The notes under the pieces are model-generated. The model had not been told where the DNA came from and ran no database searches. It worked only from the letters and a program-made list of their open reading frames with translations. Positions 1-6,945 of a stretch of 27,238 bases of DNA are shown here, piece by piece. Each line of letters begins with the position of its first letter. The first letter of the stretch is position 1. The position numbers and the translations under genes were made by a program. The stretch is from Chloroflexota bacterium (GTDB lineage: Bacteria; Chloroflexota; Ktedonobacteria; Ktedonobacterales; Ktedonobacteraceae): the NCBI GenBank assembly GCA_902810755.1, contig CADDYT010000077.1:1-27238 (forward strand), written 5' to 3'.

Positions 1-60
1 CGGCTGGCCCGCCACACGGACGGCTGGCCCGCCACACGGACGGCTGGCCTGGCATACGGG
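1..60. repeat. 20-bp tandem repeat, three copies
   Basis: Two identical 20-bp units (1-20 and 21-40, CGGCTGGCCCGCCACACGGA) are followed by a diverged third (41-60). The array touches the left edge, so the total copy number is unknown. It lies just upstream of sufS. It has no spacers and is not a CRISPR array. The GGCTGGCC/GGCCTGGC core resembles the GC-rich repeats found elsewhere in this window. Confidence 0.85.
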
Positions 61-105
61 ACACCTGGAACTCGTGGGTATCCTGTTATACTGGAGAACA
101 ACAAT

Positions 106-1356
106 ATGCAACAGGTTGACGTAGGGGCGCAGTTTATGGCGCCCGACATTCGCAAAGACTTCCCTATCCTGCAACGGCAGGTACATGGTAAGCCCCTGGT
201 TTACCTCGACAGCGCGGCCAGTTCGCAGAAGCCGCGCGCCGTCATCGAGGCCATGAGCGCGTACTATGAGACCACCCATGCCAATGTCCATCGCGGCGTC
301 TACGAGATCAGCGAGGAAGCGACGGCGGCGATGGAGAAGGCGCGGGTGAAAGTGGCGCGCTTCATCAACGCGCGCCAGGGCAAGCAGGTCATTTTCACGC
401 GCAACACGACAGAGAGCATCAACCTCGTTGCCTATAGCTGGGGTGGGGTCAACATTCACGCGGGCGACCTGATTGTGCTGACGGAACTGGAACATCACAG
501 CAACCTCGTTCCCTGGCAGTTGCTGGCCCAGCGCACGGGCGCGCGCCTGGAATTCGTTCCCATCACCGACGAAGGCACCCTGCGCCTGGATGTCTATGAA
601 GAACTCTTGCAGCAGCAGCCAAAACTCGTTGCCTTCGCCCACATGTCCAACGTGCTGGGAACAATCAACCCGGCGAGAGAGATGATTGCTGCCGCGCACA
701 AAGCGGGTGCCATCGTTCTGCTGGACGGCGCGCAGAGCGTCCCCCACCTGCCGGTCGATGTGCAGGACCTCGATATTGATTTCCTCTGCTTCAGTTCGCA
801 CAAGATGCTCGGCCCCACCGGCATCGGCGTCCTCTATGGCAAACGCGACCTGCTGGAAGCCATGCCGCCGTTCATGGGTGGCGGCGACATGATCCGCACC
901 GTCGGCCTGCGCTCATCCACCTGGAACGACCTGCCCTGGAAATTCGAGGCCGGCACACCCTCTATTGCCGAAGCCATCGGCCTCGGCGCCGCCGTTGATT
1001 ACCTGAATCAGCTCGGCATGGAAAACGTTCACCGCCACGAACAGGCCATCACGCGCTATGCGATGGAGCAACTGCGCCAGGTGCCGCAACTGACCATCTA
1101 TGGGCCGGAGGCGGAGCAGCGCGGCGGCGTCGTTTCCTTTACGCTGGCCGATATTCACCCGCATGACCTCGCGTCCATCCTCGATCAGGAAGTGGGCGTC
1201 GCCATTCGCGCCGGCCATCACTGCGCCCAGCCCCTCATGGAACGCTTTGGCCTGAGTGCAACCGCGCGCGCCAGTTTTTACGTGTATACCATGCCGGAAG
1301 AAATCGACGTACTCGTACAGGGCCTGCACAAAGCCTTAGCCATATTCAGCTTCTAG
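106..1356 (+). CDS. sufS: SufS-type cysteine desulfurase
   Basis: This is a PLP-dependent class-V aminotransferase-fold enzyme that takes sulfur from L-cysteine as an enzyme-bound persulfide and passes it to SufU for Fe-S cluster assembly in the cytoplasm. At 416 aa it has the usual SufS length. The Schiff-base lysine is K233 in SSHKMLGPTG. The HH pair at 130-131 matches the PLP-stacking histidine region. The persulfide cysteine is C373 in RAGHHCAQP, the short-loop motif typical of SufS (group II) rather than IscS. The ATG at 106 has GGAG about 9 nt upstream; a second ATG at 136 lacks a better site. sufU follows 44 bp later, so the two are probably co-transcribed. Any sufB/sufC/sufD genes would be to the left, outside the window. 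Confidence 0.95.
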   Translation: MQQVDVGAQFMAPDIRKDFPILQRQVHGKPLVYLDSAASSQKPRAVIEAMSAYYETTHANVHRGVYEISEEATAAMEKARVKVARFINARQGKQVIFTRNTTESINLVAYSWGGVNIHAGDLIVLTELEHHSNLVPWQLLAQRTGARLEFVPITDEGTLRLDVYEELLQQQPKLVAFAHMSNVLGTINPAREMIAAAHKAGAIVLLDGAQSVPHLPVDVQDLDIDFLCFSSHKMLGPTGIGVLYGKRDLLEAMPPFMGGGDMIRTVGLRSSTWNDLPWKFEAGTPSIAEAIGLGAAVDYLNQLGMENVHRHEQAITRYAMEQLRQVPQLTIYGPEAEQRGGVVSFTLADIHPHDLASILDQEVGVAIRAGHHCAQPLMERFGLSATARASFYVYTMPEEIDVLVQGLHKALAIFSF

Positions 1357-1400
1357 GCTTTGCTTGCCCGACGGGTTTTGTCGGCGAAGGAAGATCGCTT

Positions 1401-1808
1401 ATGTCAATGGATTACCGTGAATACATTCTGGACCACTACCGCAACCCGCGCAACTATGGCACGCTGGAGCAGCCGGACGCGCACGCCGAGGACTCGAATC
1501 CCCTCTGCGGCGACCAGCTGGCGATTGACCTGCAGATCGAGGGAGATCGCGTCACGGCTGTCCGTTTCCGCGGGCGCGGCTGCGCCATCAGTCAGGCTTC
1601 AGCCTCGATGCTTTCGGAGATGATCGAGGGCCAGCCGGTCGCGGACGTTGTGAAGCTGGGCAAAGATGACATTCTGGAGGCGCTGGGCATTCCCATCAGC
1701 CCGGCGCGCACGAAATGCGCCTTCCTCTGCCTGCGCGTCCTGCATCGCGGCCTGGCGCTCGCCGGTCTGGAAAAACCCGCCAGCGAGGAAGATGACGCGG
1801 ACGCATAG
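1401..1808 (+). CDS. sufU: SufU-like sulfur acceptor/scaffold
   Basis: This 135-aa NifU_N/IscU-fold protein accepts sulfur from SufS. The expected metal ligands are C36 and D38 (NPLCGD), C61 (GRGCAIS) and C106 (RTKCAFL). A lysine precedes the last cysteine, as in SufU; IscU has a histidine there. The C61-C106 gap is only 45 residues, so the extra segment of roughly 17-20 residues seen in Bacillus SufU is missing. An extra cysteine occurs at C110. The start at 1401 has AAGGAAG upstream. It lies directly behind sufS, as is common in Gram-positive suf operons. The assignment as SufU rather than IscU rests on the K-C motif and the SufS partner. Confidence 0.9.
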   Translation: MSMDYREYILDHYRNPRNYGTLEQPDAHAEDSNPLCGDQLAIDLQIEGDRVTAVRFRGRGCAISQASASMLSEMIEGQPVADVVKLGKDDILEALGIPISPARTKCAFLCLRVLHRGLALAGLEKPASEEDDADA

Positions 1809-1859
1809 CGAGCGTGTGCATCGGGTAGAGGTGGAAAAAAGGAGAGGAAAGGAAGTCAT

Positions 1860-2603
1860 ATGCGTTTAAATAATCAAGTCGCTATAGTGACCGGAGTCAG
1901 CCATCCTGGCCAGATCGGATTTGCCCTGGCCGACGCTTTCGCCCGCGAGGGCGCGCGGCTGACCATCAGCGCCCGCAGCGCCGAGCGCGTGCAGGCGCGA
2001 GCGCAGGAAATGCAGGCAAAAGGCGCGAAAGTGCTGGCCGTGCCAGCCGACCTGACCAGCGAAGAGGGCGCCCACAGCCTGATCGCCAGAACGGTAGAGG
2101 CCTACGGGCGCGTCGACATTCTGGTCAATCTCGCCGGTGGGCTGACGCAGGTGCAGCCATCCGCCGAACTGCCCCTGGCCGCCTGGAACGCGGAACTGAA
2201 CAACAACCTGCTCTCCGCCTTCCTCTGCACGCGCGCCGTCTGGCCCGTCATGCGTCGGCAGGGGTACGGCAAAATTCTCAACTTCACGCGCGCGGGCGGT
2301 GTGCAAAGCTCCGGCCCCAACATGGTGGCCTACAACTGCGCCAAAGCGGGCATCGATGCGCTGACCCTCACCTTTGCGAAAGAGGGCAAGCAGGCGGGTA
2401 TTTTCGTCAACGCCCTCGCCCCTGGCCTCGTCGATACGGAGTCCAATCTTGAGGCGATGAAGCCGACCCCTGAAGAGCTGGCAGCAGAGTGGGTGAGCAA
2501 AGACCAGGTCATCAAGGCCGCGCTCTTCCTCGTCACGCCCGATAGTAACGGCGTGACCGGCGCGATCCTGCCCGTCGTCGGCATCGGTATCCAGCATCCC
2601 TGA
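1860..2603 (+). CDS. Short-chain dehydrogenase/reductase family protein, atypical active site
   Basis: A 247-aa Rossmann-fold SDR. The nucleotide-binding turn reads TGVSHPGQIG (11-20), a variant of TGxxxGxG. Other SDR marks are D64, NLAGG (90-94), N114/N115 and Y158-x-x-x-K162 (YNCAK). The serine expected about 13 residues before the tyrosine is absent: the aligned stretch is FTRAGG, giving A145 or R144. It also ends in a proline-containing tail without the usual DGG motif. It may therefore bind NAD(P) while being altered or weak in catalysis. The substrate cannot be inferred. A purine-rich Shine-Dalgarno stretch precedes the ATG. The gene sits 51 bp after sufU and 61 bp before the Rieske gene on the same strand, suggesting one operon. 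Confidence 0.85.
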   Translation: MRLNNQVAIVTGVSHPGQIGFALADAFAREGARLTISARSAERVQARAQEMQAKGAKVLAVPADLTSEEGAHSLIARTVEAYGRVDILVNLAGGLTQVQPSAELPLAAWNAELNNNLLSAFLCTRAVWPVMRRQGYGKILNFTRAGGVQSSGPNMVAYNCAKAGIDALTLTFAKEGKQAGIFVNALAPGLVDTESNLEAMKPTPEELAAEWVSKDQVIKAALFLVTPDSNGVTGAILPVVGIGIQHP

Positions 2604-2632
2604 ACATTCGCCGCAGAGACCAGAACGGAAAA

Positions 2633-2653
2633 CTCCCTGCACATGGCAGGGAG
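2633..2653 (+). promoter_or_regulatory. Hairpin overlapping the Shine-Dalgarno of the Rieske ferredoxin gene
   Basis: Perfect 8-bp arms CTCCCTGC (2633-2640) and GCAGGGAG (2646-2653) enclose a 5-nt loop. The right arm overlaps the GGGAGAGG ribosome-binding stretch used by the start at 2665, so folding could limit translation. No T-run follows, so it does not look like a terminator. A regulatory role is inference. Confidence 0.4.
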
Positions 2654-2664
2654 AGGACAAACGT

Positions 2665-2982
2665 ATGACAGACTTTATCAAAGTAGCCGAGTTGAGTGAT
2701 TTAGAGGACGGTGACCTCATGGCGGTAGAGGTAGATGGCGAGCCGGTCTGCCTGGCACGGGTAGACGGTACCATCTACGCCTTTACCGACAACTGCACGC
2801 ACATCGGCGGTCCCCTCAATGAGGGCGAACTCGACGATTACGTCCTCACCTGCCCCTGGCACGGCGCGCAATTCGACGTGCGCACCGGCAAAGTCCTGCG
2901 CGGCCCCGCCCGCCAGGACATCCTCACCTACCCCGTCAAAGTGGAAGGCGAGTCAATCCTGATTCGGTTGCCAGACGAGTAG
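2665..2982 (+). CDS. Soluble Rieske-type [2Fe-2S] ferredoxin
   Basis: A 105-aa protein consisting of one Rieske domain. The cluster ligands are C44 and H46 (CTHIGG) and C63 and H66 (CPWHGAQF). The disulfide cysteines of bc1-type Rieske proteins are absent, which fits a low-potential, dioxygenase/NirD-type electron carrier in the cytoplasm. There is no signal peptide or membrane segment. Small Rieske ferredoxins of this kind often lie within suf operons; the partner is unknown, and the preceding SDR is a possible one. Its stop lies only 8 bp from the stop of the convergent ClC gene, with no obvious terminator between them. Confidence 0.92.
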   Translation: MTDFIKVAELSDLEDGDLMAVEVDGEPVCLARVDGTIYAFTDNCTHIGGPLNEGELDDYVLTCPWHGAQFDVRTGKVLRGPARQDILTYPVKVEGESILIRLPDE

Positions 2983-2990
2983 CAGGAAGC

Positions 2991-4934
2991 TTAATCCATC
3001 AGCGGTTTGCTTGGCTCTCTCGGCGTGGGTTCGATGTCGCTGACCTCTTTGCCAACTTTGCGCGTCTTGACGACGGGGCGGTTGGTGGGGAAGAGGAAAC
3101 GCATGCGCAGGACGCGCTCGCGTTTGCGCTCCTCCTCCAGGCTGCGCGCCCTGGCCTGCAGGACTGCCGCCAGCGAGATGAGACCCACCAGCTTCTTCGG
3201 ATTCTCGCGCTCAACGACGGGCAAGCGGGTATAGCCGGTCTGGGCCATACGGTAGACAACGGCGCGCAGTGGCTCATCCGGGTAGGCCACCACCGGGTGG
3301 GTATTGACCAGGTCGGAAAGCGTATAATTCTGCTGCTCGTTGCTCTGCGCGTGTTCCTGGATAAATTTTTGCAAGTCTTTACGAGTCACCACGCCGATCA
3401 GTTCATCCTGGCTATTGACGACGGGGTAGAGACGCTGCATCTGGCTCCCTTCGTGCGCCGTGTGCAGCGACTGTGCCAGTTCCTTGAGCGAAATGGTATC
3501 CGGTAGGACAACCATATTTGTGCGCATTACTTCGCGTACAAAGAGGATCTCCAGCACGTCGGTCGCGTACTCCCGGCTCAGGTGGTAGCCGCGTCGACTC
3601 ACTTTCTCCGTCAGGATCGAGCGGCGCATGACCAGGACGGTGAAGCCGTGCGCGATGACTACCGCGATGAGCATGGGCAAAAGGACGTTGACATCATGCG
3701 TCAATTCCAGCACAAAGATGATGCCGGTGAAAGGCGAGCGCATGGTGCCGCCCAGAATGGCACCCATACTGATTAGCGGCCAGAAACCGGCTCCTTCATG
3801 CGGGAGAAACATGGCCTCAATGCCGCCAAGCGCGCCGCCCATCATCAAAAGCGGGGCCAGCACGCCGCCAGAGGTGCCAGAACCGAGCGAAACTGACCAG
3901 ATGATTGACTTGACCAGCAGGATGCCGATAATCACGCCAAGAGTGACATTGCCCTGCAACAGCGCGCCGATGGTAGAATAGCCAACGCCCAGCGCCTGCG
4001 GGAAGATCAGGCCGCCAATGCCGATGACAAGGCCACCGATAGCAGGCCACCACATCCAGTGAATCGGCAGCTTGCGGAACGCATCTTCAGAAGCATAGAC
4101 CATCACCGTCAGCAGAGCAGAAAGCGCGCCTGCCAGCAGGCCAACAACAACGCAGCCCAGCATGCCGCCAGGGCCGATAAAGGCCGGATGGGGTGGCACC
4201 GGAAAGAGCGGTCCCATGCCGATAATATAGCGTCTCACAATCGCCGCCGTTGCGCTGGCCAGGGCAACGGGGATCAGGCTGCGCGGCTTCCACTCGAAAA
4301 GCAGGAGTTCGACAGCTAACAGGGTCGCGGCCACCGGCGATGCAAACGTGGCCGACATACCACCGGCGGCCCCTGCTACCAGCAACGTCTTGCGCTCCGC
4401 ACTGGAAAGGTGAAAGAACTGCGCGATCATCGAACCGACCGCGCCACCTGTCATGATGATCGGCCCTTCAGCGCCGAACGGGCCACCGGTACCTATCGAG
4501 ATAGCTGAGGAAATAGGCTTCAGGATAGCCACCTTTGGTTCTACCTTACTGCCATTGATCAGAATCGCCTCGATAGCCTCCGGGATGCCATGCCCGCGAA
4601 TGCGCTCCGAGCCGTAACGAGCCATCAGGCCGATAATCAGTCCGCCGATAACCGGAATAAAAATTTCAAATATCCCAAGATTATTCCCTACAGGTGACAC
4701 CAGTGTTGTTGACCAGCGCCCAAAGAACGCGAGGTTCGTGAACAGACCGATCAAGCGCAGCAAAGCTAACGCCACAAAGGCGCTGATCACGCCAATGCCT
4801 ATCGCCATCAAAGAAATGAGGACGACCCGCGCATCAGTGGTGAAGTCACCAAGTTTGCCTAATTCTTCATGATTGCCCAGGTTTCCCAGGATACGGGTTA
4901 TTTTTCGCCACACGGCTGCTAATGAGAAATTCAA
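2991..4934 (-). CDS. ClC-family chloride channel/transporter with two CBS domains
   Basis: A 647-aa membrane protein. Residues about 35-440 form the ClC core. The selectivity motifs are GHGIPE (114-119; the usual serine is replaced by histidine), GAEGP (154-158, with E156 as the gating glutamate) and GSGTSGGVLAP (351-361). The position equivalent to the internal proton glutamate (E203 of E. coli ClC) appears to be L210, next to E209, which would favour passive conduction or altered coupling. Two CBS domains (about 467-529 and 540-597) should sense nucleotides or ionic state. The start is TTG at 4934, chosen because AAGGAG lies 6 nt upstream. It follows marR by 33 bp on the same strand and is probably in its operon. 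The exact transported ion (chloride, nitrate or other) is not known. Confidence 0.92.
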   Translation of the reverse strand: MNFSLAAVWRKITRILGNLGNHEELGKLGDFTTDARVVLISLMAIGIGVISAFVALALLRLIGLFTNLAFFGRWSTTLVSPVGNNLGIFEIFIPVIGGLIIGLMARYGSERIRGHGIPEAIEAILINGSKVEPKVAILKPISSAISIGTGGPFGAEGPIIMTGGAVGSMIAQFFHLSSAERKTLLVAGAAGGMSATFASPVAATLLAVELLLFEWKPRSLIPVALASATAAIVRRYIIGMGPLFPVPPHPAFIGPGGMLGCVVVGLLAGALSALLTVMVYASEDAFRKLPIHWMWWPAIGGLVIGIGGLIFPQALGVGYSTIGALLQGNVTLGVIIGILLVKSIIWSVSLGSGTSGGVLAPLLMMGGALGGIEAMFLPHEGAGFWPLISMGAILGGTMRSPFTGIIFVLELTHDVNVLLPMLIAVVIAHGFTVLVMRRSILTEKVSRRGYHLSREYATDVLEILFVREVMRTNMVVLPDTISLKELAQSLHTAHEGSQMQRLYPVVNSQDELIGVVTRKDLQKFIQEHAQSNEQQNYTLSDLVNTHPVVAYPDEPLRAVVYRMAQTGYTRLPVVERENPKKLVGLISLAAVLQARARSLEEERKRERVLRMRFLFPTNRPVVKTRKVGKEVSDIEPTPREPSKPLMD

Positions 4935-4967
4935 CTTGCTCTCCTTAACCGAAAAGCTACAGAAAGG

Positions 4968-5444
4968 TTACGCTTCATCCTCCGCCTCATGGGTTATGCC
5001 TCCCATAACCTCAGAATGCGCCTCCCCGTTGTAGGAAGTAAGAAGCGCATTGAGCGCCTTCGCCAGGGCTGGACCGCTTGTCAGCAGTTCGGCACGGTGT
5101 TCAAAAGAGAGTTCCCGCAATATCTCTTCTCCCTTTGAAGTGATACTGACGAAAACACGACGCAGGTCTTCCTCATCGCGACAACGCTGAACGAAACCAC
5201 GCTCCACGAGCCGATTCACCAGTTCAACCGTGCTGTGATGTTGAAGCTGTACTCGCTCGGCAAGGTCGCCGATCGTCGCCTGCCGACCCTCGGGCAAGCC
5301 CTTGAGCGCCAGCAACAACTGGTGCTGCTGCGGCTCAATCCCGGCAGCACGCGCCGCCTGCTCGCTGAAGTGCAGAAAACGACGAATCTGGTAGCGGAAC
5401 TCGGCCAGCGCCTGATATTCCCCGGTAGAAATGTCTTTTTCCAT
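4968..5444 (-). CDS. MarR-family transcriptional regulator
   Basis: A 158-aa winged-helix regulator. The helix-turn-helix lies at about 56-82 (ATIGDLAERVQLQHHSTVEL). The wing holds the conserved charged stretch RDEEDLRRVFVSIT (89-102). Helical dimerisation segments lie at both ends. It heads the minus-strand pair marR-ClC and is divergent from the redox locus starting at 5671. A 15-bp palindrome inside its promoter suggests autorepression. The A of the ATG at 5444 lies about where transcription should begin and no Shine-Dalgarno is present, so the mRNA may be leaderless. MarR proteins usually respond to small phenolic or oxidising ligands; the ligand here is unknown. Confidence 0.9.
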   Translation of the reverse strand: MEKDISTGEYQALAEFRYQIRRFLHFSEQAARAAGIEPQQHQLLLALKGLPEGRQATIGDLAERVQLQHHSTVELVNRLVERGFVQRCRDEEDLRRVFVSITSKGEEILRELSFEHRAELLTSGPALAKALNALLTSYNGEAHSEVMGGITHEAEDEA

Positions 5445-5450
5445 AGTCTT

Positions 5451-5479
5451 ATTTTATCGTATTACGATATAAATTTCAA
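5451..5479 (-). promoter_or_regulatory. marR promoter with embedded palindromic operator
   Basis: Read on the minus strand, TTGAAA (5479-5474) and TAAAAT (5456-5451) are separated by exactly 17 bp. The palindrome TATCGTATTACGATA (5455-5469; 6-bp arms, 3-bp spacer) fills most of the spacer and touches the -10 box, as expected for a repressor site. The predicted transcription start is about 5444-5445, on the start codon itself. The same site could also affect the divergent genes. Confidence 0.6.
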
Positions 5480-5572
5480 TAGGAGAGCGGGAGAATGTGA
5501 CAAAAGTCACTGCCAGGCAAGTGCGCCAGACAGTATCATCCTGTTGTTTGTCTTTTCAGCCAGATTTGCTCT

Positions 5573-5601
5573 TTAACCTTTGCCCGTGTCAGCATTACAA
5601 T
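5573..5601 (+). promoter_or_regulatory. Possible promoter of the redox locus
   Basis: TTAACC (5573-5578) and TACAAT (5596-5601) are 17 bp apart, 70 bp upstream of the start at 5671. The -35 match is only 4 of 6, so this is a weak prediction. Confidence 0.3.
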
Positions 5602-5670
5602 ATAACCATAAGGGGTTTTGAAAGTCAGAGATGCGTCTTTTTGTGTAACGCAACGAGAGGAAGACATGCT

Positions 5671-6858
5671 ATGGATGAACCCGTCCTTGCCGCCAGAAGA
5701 AATGCGAGTGAAGTGCGACCGAGCGAGCAGCCGCGTCGCGGGCGCGGGCTGGATTTGCGCGCCCGCTCCATCCTCGCCGGGGTGATCGCCGCGCTTGTTC
5801 TGACCCTGCTCATCGCCGTTGGCTCGCGCGGCTTCCACTGGTTCGATGCCTCGCTCATCGGCTACGCGGTCGGCACCATCTTTGCCGTTGCCGCCATTAC
5901 CTACAAGTACACGTTCTGGCTGGCACGCCCGCCTACCTTCCGCTACTGGTGGCGCAGCTGGCAACTGTTCTTTTCCTACGAGAACTTCCGCCGCTACACG
6001 CCGCTCATCCCTACGGCCATTCTCGACCTGTTCTCGCAGCAATTTATTCGCAGGCGCGGCTTCTATCGCTGGTTCACGCACCAGTGCATTTTCTGGGGCG
6101 TGGTCCTCTCCTGCCTGATTACCTTCCCGCTCACCTTCGGCTGGCTACGCTTCACGCAGACGCAGACGGGAATGTACCGCATCTGGGTCTTCGGCTTCCC
6201 GTTGTTCTTCACCTATCCCGTTGACTCGTTCTTTGCCTTCCTGGTCTTCCACGCGCTGGATTTCACCGCCCTGCTGCTGCTCGTCGGGCTGGTGCTGGCC
6301 TTCCATCGCCGTTTCCATGACCTGGCGTTGATCGCGGTGCAGCGTTTCCGCTTCGATATTTTGCCGCTGGCGCTGCTGCTGGCCATCGTTGTCACGGGTC
6401 TGGCCCTCACTGCCGATAGTGCCTGGCTGGGCGGCGCCTACTACTGGTTCATCTCGCTGACGCACGAGGCGGTTGTTGTCCTCTGGCTGATCTCGCTGCC
6501 TTTTGGCAAGTTCTTCCACATCATCGAGCGCCCGGCCACCGCCGGTATTGAACTGTACTGGAAGACGGGCGAGAATACCGAGATGCAGCACTGCCCGCGC
6601 TGCGGCCAGCCGTTCGCGCCCATCCGCTTCATCCAGGACCTGAAGAAGACGCTGTACGAAGTGGATGAAAACTACCTGGTGCGCTCAGATATGACGATCA
6701 AGCAGGAGGAGCAGCCGCCCAGCCCCGTGCAGTCGGCGGCGGAAGCGCGGGAGACCAGCATGCTCTGGTGGCAGGATTTCTGCCCGCGCTGCAAGCGAGT
6801 CATGCGCAGCCAGGGCAACCTTGCCGCCCTCGGCCGCAACGGCAACCAGTTTTTGTAG
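5671..6858 (+). CDS. Cytochrome-b-like membrane subunit of the molybdoenzyme locus
   Basis: I do not recognise a named family. The protein is 395 aa when started at ATG 5671, which has GAGAGG 10 nt upstream; an in-frame ATG at 5497 would add a cysteine-rich segment crossing the promoter region. About six membrane helices are visible (near 32-52, 62-82, 138-157, 186-210, 229-248 and 258-277). Histidines at or near helix ends (H137, H194, H212, H265, H283) could bind heme b, as in NarI-type quinol-oxidising subunits. The cytoplasmic tail carries two CPRC pairs (308-311 and 371-374) that could form a zinc or iron site. It is the first gene of a run with a molybdoenzyme, a ferredoxin and a Rieske protein, which supports a quinone-linked electron-transfer role. 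The heme assignment is inference. Confidence 0.7.
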   Translation: MDEPVLAARRNASEVRPSEQPRRGRGLDLRARSILAGVIAALVLTLLIAVGSRGFHWFDASLIGYAVGTIFAVAAITYKYTFWLARPPTFRYWWRSWQLFFSYENFRRYTPLIPTAILDLFSQQFIRRRGFYRWFTHQCIFWGVVLSCLITFPLTFGWLRFTQTQTGMYRIWVFGFPLFFTYPVDSFFAFLVFHALDFTALLLLVGLVLAFHRRFHDLALIAVQRFRFDILPLALLLAIVVTGLALTADSAWLGGAYYWFISLTHEAVVVLWLISLPFGKFFHIIERPATAGIELYWKTGENTEMQHCPRCGQPFAPIRFIQDLKKTLYEVDENYLVRSDMTIKQEEQPPSPVQSAAEARETSMLWWQDFCPRCKRVMRSQGNLAALGRNGNQFL

Positions 6859-6945
6859 AGGTAACATTGTAGGTGCCGATGAAGCGCGCACACTGCCGAT
6901 TCATCGAACAGGTACCATATCAGACAATCGACGAGGAGAAAACCT

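Noticed and set aside
5497..5670. N-terminal extension of the cytochrome-b-like gene
   Set aside because: The added 58 residues cross the likely promoter and lack a ribosome site, while ATG 5671 has GAGAGG at a good distance.
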